From: Pseudomonas sp. FP198
Lineage (GTDB): Bacteria > Pseudomonadota > Gammaproteobacteria > Pseudomonadales > Pseudomonadaceae
Direction of reading: 5' to 3'
Length of the DNA: 64,000 bases
NCBI RefSeq assembly: GCF_030687895.1
Contig: NZ_CP117452.1
Coordinates: 3,117,501-3,181,500, forward strand
In this document: piece after piece, positions 52,926 through 61,602 of the stretch
Position numbering within the stretch: the first letter of the stretch is position 1
Layout of the letters: every line of letters starts with the position of its first letter
Made by a program: the position numbers and the translations under genes
The notes under the pieces: model-generated
Databases searched by the model: none
Told to the model about the DNA's origin: nothing
The model's input: the letters and a program-made list of their open reading frames with translations, nothing else

Positions 52926-53621
52926 TCACGCCAACAGTTCGCTGATCCAGCGAATTTGCCGCGCGATCTCCTGCACCTTTTCCTGCGCCACACCCTGCTG
53001 CGCCCGGGTGAGGTTAGCCAGGTTCTTTTGTTTGAAGCGCAGCATGCGCTGCCACTTGTCGAGGAATACCGGGCTGCGGGCCTGCATCTGCAGCGGGCCG
53101 AAGTACAGTTCCTCGGCACTGTACGTCACCGGCCCATCGCGCTCGGCGACGATGATTTCGTAGTAGAAGCGGTTCTCCCGCAACATTTCCTCCGACAAGA
53201 TGCGGTAATCGTGGGCCATCAACCATTGGCGCAGTGGCTGCTCGCCGCCGTTAGGCTGCAGGATCAGCCGTTCCCGGCCGCTCAGGCGGGACTTGCCGGC
53301 CTCGAGAATGTCGCGAATCGTCTCGCCCCCCATGCCGCACAGGCTGATCGCCGTTATGCCGTCGCCGGGTTCGATCGCCGCCAGGCCGCTGGCCAGGCGC
53401 ACGGCAATCGTGTGCTCCAGGCCGCTTTCGCGCACCGTGCGTTCGGCCGAGCGGAACGGCGTCAACGCCACCTCCCCGGCCACAGCTGCGCTGATCACAC
53501 CACGACGTAGCAATGCCACCGGCAAGTAGCCGTGATCGGAACCGATATCGGCAAGCCGAGCACCCGCCGGCACATGCGCTGCCACGCGCTCCAGGCGCAT
53601 GGATAATGTCTGTTCGTTCAA
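52926..53621 (-). CDS. trmK: tRNA (adenine(22)-N1)-methyltransferase TrmK
   Basis: 231-residue class-I SAM methyltransferase. SAM motif ARLADIGSDHGYLPVAL, NLP-like ISLCGMGGETIRDIL and C-terminal coiled helices. TrmK methylates A22 in tRNA and is known best from Gram-positives, though many gammaproteobacteria have a relative. The single gene is convergent with GST. Confidence 0.85.
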   Translation of the reverse strand: MNEQTLSMRLERVAAHVPAGARLADIGSDHGYLPVALLRRGVISAAVAGEVALTPFRSAERTVRESGLEHTIAVRLASGLAAIEPGDGITAISLCGMGGETIRDILEAGKSRLSGRERLILQPNGGEQPLRQWLMAHDYRILSEEMLRENRFYYEIIVAERDGPVTYSAEELYFGPLQMQARSPVFLDKWQRMLRFKQKNLANLTRAQQGVAQEKVQEIARQIRWISELLA

Positions 53622-53856
53622 ACTTCCAGTCCTATTCTCGCCGGGCAGCCCCGGCGTCTGTAGCCACGGTCAGGCGCGACACTGTACCAGCGACGGATGC
53701 AGTCAGGCGTGTGAACCCTCGCGCACCCGGCCCGGCACGGCACACAACTGCGGGATCGTTCTCATAACGGAGCCGCAGCCGTCGTCAGCCACGTGTTTGG
53801 GTCTATGCTTGTCTTGGGTTCGCTCAGGAACGGCGAACCGCCTATCAGGAGAACAT

Positions 53857-54603
53857 GTGAAGCATTCGATGCCTGCCGCAGCGCTGCTCTGTCTATTGCT
53901 CGGTTCAGGGGCCGCGGCTGAGCCATATCAGGTCGTGACCGAGGAATGGGCACCCTACAACTACGTCGAAAACAGTCAGCTCACCGGTATGACCACGGAA
54001 ATCGTCCGAGCCATCATGGCCCAGACCGGGGACGACTTCGAAGTAGTGCTGCAGCCCAGCATGCGGGCCACGCAAATATTGCGGACCCGGCCCAAGACCA
54101 TCATGTTCTCGCTGTTCCGCACGCCGGAGCGCGAGCCGTTGTACAAGTGGGTCGGGCCGATCGTCGAAGAATCCATCCATGCCTATCAACTGGCAGACGC
54201 GCCGCCGATCACTTCGCTGGAACAGCTGCTGCGCGCCCCGCAAATCACCACCCGCCATGCCGGCCTGGTGCCCCAGATGCTGAAATCGCTGGGCTTCAAC
54301 AACCTGGACAAGAGCGCCACCGAGAGCAAGCTGCTCTACCGCATGTTGCTGGCCGGGCGGACGAATATCATCGTCGGCGATACCGATGCGGGCGTGGCGT
54401 ATTACAGCCGCCAGTTGAAAATACCCGCCGGAACACTGCGCAGGATTCCCATCGAACTCTACCGCTCCTCGCTGTACATCGCCTTCAGCGTCGACAGCGA
54501 CGAGCAGGTGATTGCCAAGTGGGCCAACGCGCTTGAGCAACTGCGCCGGTCCGGTGAACTGGCGCGCATCCAGCAACGCTACGAGCAACCAGCCGAACGC
54601 TGA
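53857..54603 (+). CDS. Periplasmic solute-binding protein (SBP_bac_3 family)
   Basis: 248 residues starting at GTG 53857, with AGGAGA six bases upstream. Signal peptide PAAALLCLLLGSGAAA, followed by YQVVTEEWAPYNYVENSQLTG and TEIVRAIMAQTGDDFEVVL, typical of amino-acid-binding (ArtJ-type) proteins without an associated ABC transporter. Such orphan proteins occur in Pseudomonas with unknown role. Confidence 0.85.
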   Translation: MKHSMPAAALLCLLLGSGAAAEPYQVVTEEWAPYNYVENSQLTGMTTEIVRAIMAQTGDDFEVVLQPSMRATQILRTRPKTIMFSLFRTPEREPLYKWVGPIVEESIHAYQLADAPPITSLEQLLRAPQITTRHAGLVPQMLKSLGFNNLDKSATESKLLYRMLLAGRTNIIVGDTDAGVAYYSRQLKIPAGTLRRIPIELYRSSLYIAFSVDSDEQVIAKWANALEQLRRSGELARIQQRYEQPAER

Positions 54604-54615
54604 AGCACAGCGGCT

Positions 54616-55074
54616 TCACGACGCGCCGGCAACCCGCCTGACCCGGTGACAATCCCACGGTTCGATTTTGCGGCCACTCGATGAACGAATCTCGATCGGC
54701 ATCAGCGGCTGCCCTGATTCGTTATCTACCAAAAGCGACCTTGTCTCCTGCGGAGTGAACAGGAACCTTTCACCCCACTGCCTCAAGCTGACGACCAGCG
54801 CAAAAGTTGCCTGGCCTTTTTCCGTCAGGACGTACTCCTTGTAGGCGCTCCCATCCGAGGCGGGCCGCACCTCGAACACGCCGACCTCGACCAGGGCCTT
54901 GAGTCGCGACGCCAGGATGTTCTTGGCCACGCCCAGGTTCTTCTGAAACTCGCTGAAGCGGCGAAGCCCATCGAAGGCGTCGCGGATGATCAACAGCGAC
55001 CAGCGATCGCCGATGACTTCCAGCGTGCGTGCCACGGGACATTCGCGGTTATGCGAGACATCGTTCTCGACCAT
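54616..55074 (-). CDS. HxlR-family transcriptional regulator
   Basis: 152-residue winged-helix protein with the HxlR core CPVARTLEVIGDRWSLLIIR, FQKNLGVAKNILASRLKAL and KEYVLTEKGQATFALVVSLR. The N-terminal Cys12 is the usual redox-sensing position in this family. Divergent from the MFS gene, with two GGTT-N9-AACC sites between. Confidence 0.88.
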   Translation of the reverse strand: MVENDVSHNRECPVARTLEVIGDRWSLLIIRDAFDGLRRFSEFQKNLGVAKNILASRLKALVEVGVFEVRPASDGSAYKEYVLTEKGQATFALVVSLRQWGERFLFTPQETRSLLVDNESGQPLMPIEIRSSSGRKIEPWDCHRVRRVAGAS

Positions 55075-55122
55075 CTTGTTTACCTTCGGACCCGTTTACT
55101 CGTCGGTCAGTCTCGCCCATGT

Positions 55123-55179
55123 GGTTGCAATTTAAAACCCAATCCCGCATAAATCGAAAACAGGTTTTCAATTGAAACC
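55123..55179. promoter_or_regulatory. Two HxlR operator-like sites
   Basis: GGTTGCAATTTAAAACC (55123-55139) and GGTTTTCAATTGAAACC (55163-55179) have the form GGTT-N9-AACC and a 40-bp spacing (about four helical turns). Confidence 0.55.
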
Positions 55180-55201
55180 AGAATTACCCACGGAGAGGAA
55201 C

Positions 55202-56383
55202 ATGAGCGCATTTACCCCCATGGAACGAGGCTTGTCCAAAACGCTGACGTTATTGTTTTCGGTGACTTGCGCACTGGCCGTTGCCAATGTCTATTTTGCC
55301 CAGCCGTTACTCGCCTCCATCGCACAAAGCCTCGGCGTGACGCCCGGATCGATCGGCATCGTGGTGACGGCCACCCAGGCTGGATACGCGCTGGGGTTGC
55401 TGTTCATCGTGCCGTTGGGCGACAAGGTCGACAGCAGGCGGCTGATCCTCACGCTCGTGACGTTATCGGTGCTGGCGCTGGCGGCCGTCGGTGCTTCCCG
55501 GCACTGGCTGGTCCTGTTGGCAGCCATGAGCCTGACGGGCTTGATGGCGGTGGTCGTGCAGGTAATGGTCGCCTATGCCGCGCTGCTGTCTCCACCGGCC
55601 CAACGCGGGCAGGCCGTGGGCGCCCTGACCAGCGCGATCGTGCTGGGCATTCTCATGGCTCGGTTCACTTCTGGGCTGATCGCCGACCTGGCGGGCTGGC
55701 GTGCGGTTTATTTCGTTTCGTCAGGACTGATGCTGACGATCGCGGCAGTGTTATGGAAAATAGCGCCACCCGCCAAACCGCTACGTAACCAGCCTACCTA
55801 CCCAGCGCTCATTCGATCGCTGTTCAAACTGTTCCTGACTGAACCGGTCCTGCGCAGCAGAGGCTTGTTCGCGCTGCTGATCTTCGCGGCTTTTTCCGTG
55901 CTATGGACCGCCATGGTATTGCCCCTCAGTGCCGCTCCGCTGGCGCTTTCACACACCGCTATCGGCCTGTTCGGCCTGGCCGGCGTTGCCGGGGCGCTCG
56001 CCGCCAGGAGGGCTGGCCGCTGGGCGGACCGAGGCTGGGGGCGACGGGTGACCGGCCTTTCCCTGGGGCTGCTGGCGCTTTCCTGGCTGCCCATCGCCTT
56101 TGCCGAGTCGTCGTTGATCGCGCTGGTCGTGGGAGTGATCCTGCTCGATTTCGCCGTGCAGGCGGTGCATGTCACCAACCAGAGTTTTCTTTTCGCCGCG
56201 CGGCCCGACGCCCAGAGCCGCATGGTTGGCGCCTACATGTGTTGTTACTCGGTCGGCAGCGCGCTGGGGGCGGCAGCTGCCACTCAGGTGTATGCGCTTT
56301 GGGGCTGGCAGGCGGTGAGTTTACTGGGCGCCTCGATCAGCCTCGCGGCGCTGGTTTCATGGTTTTTCTCGGCGCGGAATTAG
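55202..56383 (+). CDS. MFS efflux transporter (DHA1-like)
   Basis: 393 residues and 12 helices. PLGDKVDSRRLILT is the loop 2-3 motif; ANVYFAQPLLASIAQSLG is typical of the AraJ/YgaY-type exporters. GGAGAGG precedes ATG 55202; an ATG ten codons earlier is less likely. Control by the divergent HxlR protein is inferred from the operator-like repeats. Confidence 0.87.
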   Translation: MSAFTPMERGLSKTLTLLFSVTCALAVANVYFAQPLLASIAQSLGVTPGSIGIVVTATQAGYALGLLFIVPLGDKVDSRRLILTLVTLSVLALAAVGASRHWLVLLAAMSLTGLMAVVVQVMVAYAALLSPPAQRGQAVGALTSAIVLGILMARFTSGLIADLAGWRAVYFVSSGLMLTIAAVLWKIAPPAKPLRNQPTYPALIRSLFKLFLTEPVLRSRGLFALLIFAAFSVLWTAMVLPLSAAPLALSHTAIGLFGLAGVAGALAARRAGRWADRGWGRRVTGLSLGLLALSWLPIAFAESSLIALVVGVILLDFAVQAVHVTNQSFLFAARPDAQSRMVGAYMCCYSVGSALGAAAATQVYALWGWQAVSLLGASISLAALVSWFFSARN

Positions 56384-56424
56384 CCTTTTCAAACCCCTGG
56401 CAAAAACTATCGATAACGGCGTTT

Positions 56425-56442
56425 TCGCCAATATATTGGCGA
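56425..56442. repeat. Perfect 18-bp palindrome
   Basis: TCGCCAATATATTGGCGA lies 42 bp after the MFS stop. A second hairpin, AATGGCAC-TGGC-GTGCCATT, is at 56493-56512. The surrounding 56384-56623 is AT-rich for this window and otherwise empty. Confidence 0.6.
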
Positions 56443-56623
56443 CAAAAACTGCAGATTTGAAAACATTCGAAAAAGCGACAATATTCCGACAAATGGCACT
56501 GGCGTGCCATTGCTGAAGGTTCGATGAAGCGCTCATCATCCGCCTCATCGGCCCTGCCTGTTCAACTGAACAGAGGCAGGCGCAGAGGCAGTCAATCGCA
56601 TCGCCCAGCGGAGCAATACAAGG

Positions 56624-56869
56624 ATGATGACCGTATATTTTGTCGTTATGACGATTTGCAGTGGCTTCGAGGGTTGCGTTGAAGAACGCAGACCGGGGCC
56701 GACCTACGCTTCAAGGCAGATCTGCCTGGAGACGGCCAGGGAGATGACGCCGCGCAAGGGCGTGAAGTTCAAGTGCCGCAGCGAGCGTTCCAACGTGGTC
56801 TTCACCGAGGCGCCGCGCCCGGAAAGTTACGAGAGTCTCGTCTCGACCAAAGTCCAGGGACAGCCTTGA
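56624..56869 (+). CDS. Small four-cysteine protein of unknown function
   Basis: 81 residues (start ATG 56624 or 56627). A short hydrophobic N-terminus MMTVYFVVMTICSGFEGCVEE may act as an uncleaved signal. Four Cys (12, 18, 34, 51) with spacing suggesting two disulfides, and RKGVKFKCRSERSN. Short Pseudomonas proteins with a comparable Cys pattern exist, none with known function to my knowledge. Confidence 0.6.
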   Translation: MMTVYFVVMTICSGFEGCVEERRPGPTYASRQICLETAREMTPRKGVKFKCRSERSNVVFTEAPRPESYESLVSTKVQGQP

Positions 56870-56929
56870 CCTCGAACCTATTCCCGCGCCAATCGGGTTT
56901 TCCATGGCCCAGCCGTTTGACGCCTTGTT

Positions 56930-57826
56930 TCAGCAGGCGCCCTGCCCCAGCAACCATTCACTGAACGCCCGTACCGCAGGCTGCCGCTCCCGTCCCGGTA
57001 CGCACACCAGGGTATAGCGCGCACCCGCCAGGCGAACTTCCGGCCGATAAGGCACCAACTGCCCACGGGCCACGGCCTCCGCAACCAGGACCTGGCTGGC
57101 GAGCACCAGACCGTGTCCGACGATTGCTGCCTGCAGCGCATGTTGCTCTTCGTCATAGCCTCGCACGCGGGCGTTATCCAGCCAGACCGAAGTACCGGCC
57201 CGGGCGCACCAGGCCGGCCAATCGACCGCGACATCGGAGCTGCTCAGCCACGGCACGTCGATCAACTCGACGGGAGCCCCCGTTGCGGGCGGCTGCCAGC
57301 CGGGGTGGCAGTAGACGGCAAAATATTCATCCAGCAATGGCTGCTCGAACAGTTGCGGATCCGAGGTGAACACGGCGCGAATCGCCAGGTCGATGCTGGC
57401 GTCACGCTGCAGGTCGACGACATCATTGCTGCTGTGCAGTCGGACGCTGATGTCCGGGTGCGCTCGATAAAAATCGCCGAGCCGCGGGATCAGCCACAGG
57501 CTGGCGAAGGCCGGCGTCGTGCTCACCACCAGTGATTGCGCGACACAAGGCGGCGCCAATGTCTGCAAGCCATGCTGGATCTCCGCCAAGGCCCGGTGGA
57601 TATGCGGATAAAGCCGCTCGCCATCGGGGCTCAGGCGTACGCTCTGGCTGGAGCGTTCGAACAACCGCACACCCAGAAACGCTTCGAGGCTCTTGACCTG
57701 ATGGGAGATCGCCGCGGCGCTGATACTCAGCTCCTGGGCCGCCGCCTTGAAGCTGCCCAGCCGTGCGGCGGACTCGAAGCCGCGCAAGGCGGTCAGGGGC
57801 TGTCTGGCAAACATGGCGGCAAGCAT
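56930..57826 (-). CDS. LysR-family transcriptional regulator, GcvA-like
   Basis: 298 residues. Helix-turn-helix AARLGSFKAAAQELSISAAAIS and effector domain SLVVSTTPAFASLWLIPRL, FYRAHPDISVRLHSS, typical of the GcvA group. Start at 57826 or 57814. Divergent from the PACE efflux gene, with a palindrome between. Confidence 0.9.
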   Translation of the reverse strand: MLAAMFARQPLTALRGFESAARLGSFKAAAQELSISAAAISHQVKSLEAFLGVRLFERSSQSVRLSPDGERLYPHIHRALAEIQHGLQTLAPPCVAQSLVVSTTPAFASLWLIPRLGDFYRAHPDISVRLHSSNDVVDLQRDASIDLAIRAVFTSDPQLFEQPLLDEYFAVYCHPGWQPPATGAPVELIDVPWLSSSDVAVDWPAWCARAGTSVWLDNARVRGYDEEQHALQAAIVGHGLVLASQVLVAEAVARGQLVPYRPEVRLAGARYTLVCVPGRERQPAVRAFSEWLLGQGAC

Positions 57827-57834
57827 TACTCAGG

Positions 57835-57859
57835 TTGAGCGAGGCTCAATTTAGCTCAA
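57835..57859. promoter_or_regulatory. LysR-type operator
   Basis: TTGAGC-GAG-GCTCAA is a perfect inverted repeat, followed four bases on by a third GCTCAA half-site. Confidence 0.6.
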
Positions 57860-57919
57860 TTGTGCGCCGCCGCTCAACTCGCCAGGCTGTGGTCCTGCCC
57901 CGTTTCCCGGAGACCACCG

Positions 57920-58375
57920 ATGCAAGGCGCACCTCGAAAAATTCTTCAAGCCATCCTCTACGAAGCCGGCGGCGTGCTGTTCGTGGCCCCTGCACTGGCG
58001 CTGATCTATCAGCAAGGCATGGGTTATTCGACCCTGCTGTCGTTGCTGATTTCTTTCGTCGCGCTGGCCTGGAACATGCTGTTCAATGGTTTGTTCGAAG
58101 CCTGGGAGCGGCGCCAGGACAATCGCCAGCGCAACTGGCGCCGGCGTCTGTGGCATTCGCTGGGATTCGAAGGCGGCCTGACGCTGATCCTCACGCCAGT
58201 GATTGCCGCGTGGCTGGACATCAGCCTGTGGCAGGCATTGGCGACAAACCTGGGGCTCTTCGTGTTTTTCTTTTTCTACGCCCTGGTTTTTCAGTGGGCA
58301 TTCGACCGGGTGTTTGATCTTCCGCTTTCGGCGCAGCCCGACCAGGCCTCGACCTGCAAGGCCAACGCCACCTGA
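57920..58375 (+). CDS. PACE-family multidrug/biocide efflux transporter (AceI-like)
   Basis: 151-residue inner-membrane protein with four helices arranged as two bacterial transmembrane pair domains. Glu15 in ILYEAGGVLF matches the essential Glu15 of AceI, and AWNMLFNGLFEAWERR carries the conserved Asn-containing stretch. PACE proteins export chlorhexidine and short-chain diamines with protons. ATG 57920 has CGGAG upstream; a further start at 57860 would add an Arg/Pro-rich segment. Confidence 0.85.
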   Translation: MQGAPRKILQAILYEAGGVLFVAPALALIYQQGMGYSTLLSLLISFVALAWNMLFNGLFEAWERRQDNRQRNWRRRLWHSLGFEGGLTLILTPVIAAWLDISLWQALATNLGLFVFFFFYALVFQWAFDRVFDLPLSAQPDQASTCKANAT

Positions 58376-58385
58376 AACAGACCGT

Positions 58386-59240
58386 CTACAGTCGAAAACG
58401 CTGCTGCATGGCCTGGCCAAGCAGGTCCACCGCTTCATTGCCGCGTGACGCCTGGGAGCGCATGAACACCACTGCATGGTCAGCAATCACCGGCAGGCCA
58501 TCAAGGATCCGCATGTGCTCGGTCACGCGGGCACGATCGATCAGGCTGATCGCCAGACCGGCCTCGACACAAGCCTTGACGGCCTGGTTGGACGGGCTTT
58601 CCAGAACGACGCGCAGCCGGTAACCGCTCTCCCTGAGCGCCTGCATCATGGCTTGTCGATAAGGGCACTGCGCCGCATGCACGGCCAGCGCGAGCGGTTC
58701 GGACAGGCTGGCCGGCGCGTGAATCGCGCCGACCCAGACCGGCGTCGTGGTGGTCAATACCTCGGTTTCCTCCCATGCCTGATCCATCGGCTGAGCGAGC
58801 ACGGCCGCTTGCAGTTTCCCGCGCTGCACCTGCTCACGCAGGGCATAACTGGGGGCCGTCCTCAGCTCGAGGATCACGTTTGGCCAGGCTGCCGTGAATG
58901 TCGGCAGGATGTCGCGGATGACGTGGTCGGCGTACTCGTCCGGCACGCCTAACGTGATGCGACCCGCCAGCCGCGTGCCGTGCAGGTCGGCCAGCACCCG
59001 ATCGTGGGTGGTGAGCAACTCCGTTGTGGAAAGCAGCAAGCGCTTGCCCAGCGCGGTCAGGGATACCGCCTGATTGTCGCGGTTCAGCAACCGACCTCCG
59101 GCGACCGCTTCCAATCGCTGGATGTGCACGCTCACCGCCGCCGGGCTTTTGTGCAACTGCTCGGCTGCGGCGCTGAACTTGCCGATTCGCGCGACGGCGT
59201 GAAAGGTCCGTATCAGCTCGATATCCAATATGGCGGTCAT
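58386..59240 (-). CDS. LysR-family regulator, ArgP/IciA-like
   Basis: 284 residues. Helix-turn-helix VARIGKFSAAAEQLHKSPAAVS and effector domain with GRITLGVPDEYADHVIRDIL. It is a short-ended LysR, typical of regulators of EamA- or LysE-type exporters. Divergent from the EamA gene 74 bp away, its most likely target. Confidence 0.88.
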   Translation of the reverse strand: MTAILDIELIRTFHAVARIGKFSAAAEQLHKSPAAVSVHIQRLEAVAGGRLLNRDNQAVSLTALGKRLLLSTTELLTTHDRVLADLHGTRLAGRITLGVPDEYADHVIRDILPTFTAAWPNVILELRTAPSYALREQVQRGKLQAAVLAQPMDQAWEETEVLTTTTPVWVGAIHAPASLSEPLALAVHAAQCPYRQAMMQALRESGYRLRVVLESPSNQAVKACVEAGLAISLIDRARVTEHMRILDGLPVIADHAVVFMRSQASRGNEAVDLLGQAMQQRFRL

Positions 59241-59314
59241 GATTCATTTTTCCTGAACGACTGCTGCAAGATATTTTGATTTATTAGATTAGGCTGCTTT
59301 CGTAGCCTGTGACC

Positions 59315-60277
59315 ATGAACCTGCCCAAATCGATCACTTGCCCTTTGCCGTCCAGCGTCTATTGGCTGATCCCCTTGCCTTTGCTGGAGGCCGCCTTGCT
59401 CCTGGCCTGGAGCTCCGGGTTTGTCGGTGCGCGATTCTCCATTGATTACGCGCCGCCACTGCTGGTGGTGTTCTGGCGCTGCCTGGTAGTCACACTGGTG
59501 CTGTTTCCTTTCGTCGCCGGGCAGTTGCGGCGAGCCTCGCGGGTCACTTTGTTGAAAAACGCCGGCATCGGCCTGCTCGCGATGGCTGGGTACCTGGCTG
59601 GTATCACCCAGGGCATCGCCTTGGGCGTACCCGCTGGGCTGGCGGCGTTGTTCGCCGATCTGTTGCCGATAGGCCTGGCGTTGCTGGGCGCCGGTGCTCT
59701 GGGCCAGCGCTTGGCGCCGCGCGTCTGGGCCGGACTGATCGTCGGCCTGATCGGCGTTGCGCTTGGCACCCACGGCGCGCTGGCTTGGGGCCACGCGCCA
59801 CTGTGGGCGTACGGGCTGCCATTGCTGGGAATGTTTTCGCTGGCTATCGCGACCCTCTGGCAAAAGCGACTGCCTGCCTCGCAATCGCTCGGCCTGCTGC
59901 CCAACCTCTGGCTGCAATGTGGCGTCTCCGGCCTGGCATTCGCCGTGATCGAGGGCACGCAAGGCAGCCTGGCGCCGATACCGAGTACCGGGTTTGCGCT
60001 GAGTGTGCTGTGGACGGCAGGTTTGTCGACAATCGGCGGTTACGGGCTCTATTGGCTGTGTCTGCGCCGGGCATCCACCACCCGCGTCGCCAGCGTCCTG
60101 TACCTGAGCCCACCGATCACGATGCTGTGGGCCTGGGCGATGTTCGACGAACCGCTTTCATGGCAGATGGCACTGGGGATGGCGGTGTCCGCCATCGGAA
60201 TCTGGCTGGTGGTGCGTGAAGAAACCCGGCAGACGCGACGGACTGAAAATCGGCAGGAGTCATCGCGAGTGCACTGA
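59315..60277 (+). CDS. EamA/DMT-family exporter
   Basis: 320 residues with ten helices in two EamA repeats (EAALLLAWSSGFVGARFSID; GLSTIGGYGLYWLCLRRAST). Probable exporter of an amino acid or metabolite. An in-frame GTG two codons earlier is possible. Its 3' end overlaps the opposite-strand DUF488 gene by 18 bases. Confidence 0.87.
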   Translation: MNLPKSITCPLPSSVYWLIPLPLLEAALLLAWSSGFVGARFSIDYAPPLLVVFWRCLVVTLVLFPFVAGQLRRASRVTLLKNAGIGLLAMAGYLAGITQGIALGVPAGLAALFADLLPIGLALLGAGALGQRLAPRVWAGLIVGLIGVALGTHGALAWGHAPLWAYGLPLLGMFSLAIATLWQKRLPASQSLGLLPNLWLQCGVSGLAFAVIEGTQGSLAPIPSTGFALSVLWTAGLSTIGGYGLYWLCLRRASTTRVASVLYLSPPITMLWAWAMFDEPLSWQMALGMAVSAIGIWLVVREETRQTRRTENRQESSRVH

Positions 60278-60808
60278 GTCGGGCGGATAAGTCAATTTGA
60301 GCCCAGACGTTTGAGCCGCCGGGTTCAAGACCGCTCGTGTCGCCTTGTCTTTGTCCATGATGTGGTAGACCTCGACATTGCGGAGCAACAGATAGTCGCT
60401 GATGATCCGGCGATGACAGCGCCACCAGACGGCCTCCGCGCACATGATGGCGCAGCGTCGGGTCCGGCTGAGCGCCAGCAGGCGGTCCAGGCCCCGCTCG
60501 AATTCGTCCGACAGCGCGTAATCCGCATAATTATGAAAGCTGCGGTTCTCCCAGAATCCGTTGACGTCATCGGCAACTGTCACGGATTTCTTTCGCAGCC
60601 CGCCCAGCTCCCGGAGCTGCTCATGCTCAAGCCCGAACGGCGCCAGCAGGCCGGCAAGCGTGTCGAGATTGTACTGAGGGTTTCGCCGCGATCTCGGCAC
60701 AGTCCGCACATCGACGATCATCTCTACATCGAAGCTTTTGACGATTTCCACGAACTGTTCGAGGGTCCTCGTTGAGTGACCGATGGTGTAGAGGCTGGGG
60801 TTTTCCAT
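60260..60808 (-). CDS. DUF488-family protein
   Basis: 182 residues. Signature regions are LYTIGHSTRTLEQFVEIVKS, DVRTVPRSRRNPQYN and the Cys/Arg-rich CAEAVWWRCHRRIISDYL. Members have no proven activity. No partner gene; a single unit convergent with the EamA gene. Confidence 0.88.
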   Translation of the reverse strand: MENPSLYTIGHSTRTLEQFVEIVKSFDVEMIVDVRTVPRSRRNPQYNLDTLAGLLAPFGLEHEQLRELGGLRKKSVTVADDVNGFWENRSFHNYADYALSDEFERGLDRLLALSRTRRCAIMCAEAVWWRCHRRIISDYLLLRNVEVYHIMDKDKATRAVLNPAAQTSGLKLTYPPDSVHSR

Positions 60809-61009
60809 GAGAGATCCGGTTTCGGCTGGGTGCTTTCACTAGGAGCAGCCTGGCGACAGATTGGTTTCCAGCTTCAATGCGCGGCGTACTCTGTTGCGAG
60901 TAGTTTCTTATCTGAAAAAATTTGTGCACTTGTGACAGGGATCCATTGGCGGGCCAACCCGGTCGCAGCCCACAGTGCTAAAGTCGCGCACCAACAACGA
61001 GGGACCGCC

Positions 61010-61279
61010 ATGCGCATCGTGGGAATTGCTTTGACCATCACACTGCTGACAGGGTGCGCGACGGCCAACGAAACCTTTGGCACCGGGCAGCTTTGCGGTA
61101 TTCACCCTTATTGCGGTGTGTCCGTCGATCTCCAGGTGCTCAAGGCGACGACCGAAGATAACGCGACCATCGCACGCGCACTGGCGCCGTTCGCAGTCAT
61201 CGATCTACCCCTCAGCTTCGTCGCCGATACGCTGATCCTGCCCTACACCATTTTTCATATGAGACCGGCTGAGGAATAA
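61010..61279 (+). CDS. YceK/YidQ-like (DUF1375) lipoprotein
   Basis: 89 residues: lipobox LLTGCAT after a short signal, a Cys pair (LCGIHPYCGVSVDL), and a membrane-proximal end FAVIDLPLSFVADTLILPYTIF. This matches the YceK/YidQ family. GAGGGA precedes the ATG. The mature protein is probably anchored in the outer or inner leaflet of the envelope; role unknown. Confidence 0.8.
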   Translation: MRIVGIALTITLLTGCATANETFGTGQLCGIHPYCGVSVDLQVLKATTEDNATIARALAPFAVIDLPLSFVADTLILPYTIFHMRPAEE

Positions 61280-61309
61280 ATTCACTGTCCAGGGTGTTGA
61301 ACACACAGG

Positions 61310-61600
61310 CCCCTTCGCGAGCAGGCTCGCTCCCACACTGGAATGGGCCAGGTGTCGGATGTGTATGCGCCACAGGGCCCATGTGGGAGCGAGCTTGCTC
61401 GCGAAGGCGGCGTATCAGTCGATGAAGAGGTTGGATGGACTGACCTCATCGCGAGCAAGCTCGCACACACTGGAATGGGCCAGGTGTCGGATGTGTATGC
61501 GCCGCAGGGCCCATGTGGGAGCGAGCCTGCTCGCGAAGGCGGCGTATCAGTCGATGAAGACATTGAATGTGCTGGCGAAGGAACAAGCGCCAGCGCCACA
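61310..61600. repeat. GTGGGAGCGAGC-family REP cluster with a 132-bp tandem duplication
   Basis: Five REP arms at about 61310, 61382, 61448, 61514 and the flanks. The 93 bases at 61335-61427 recur at 61467-61559 with only two visible differences, giving a period of 132 bases. No coding sequence. Confidence 0.85.
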
Positions 61601-61602
61601 CG

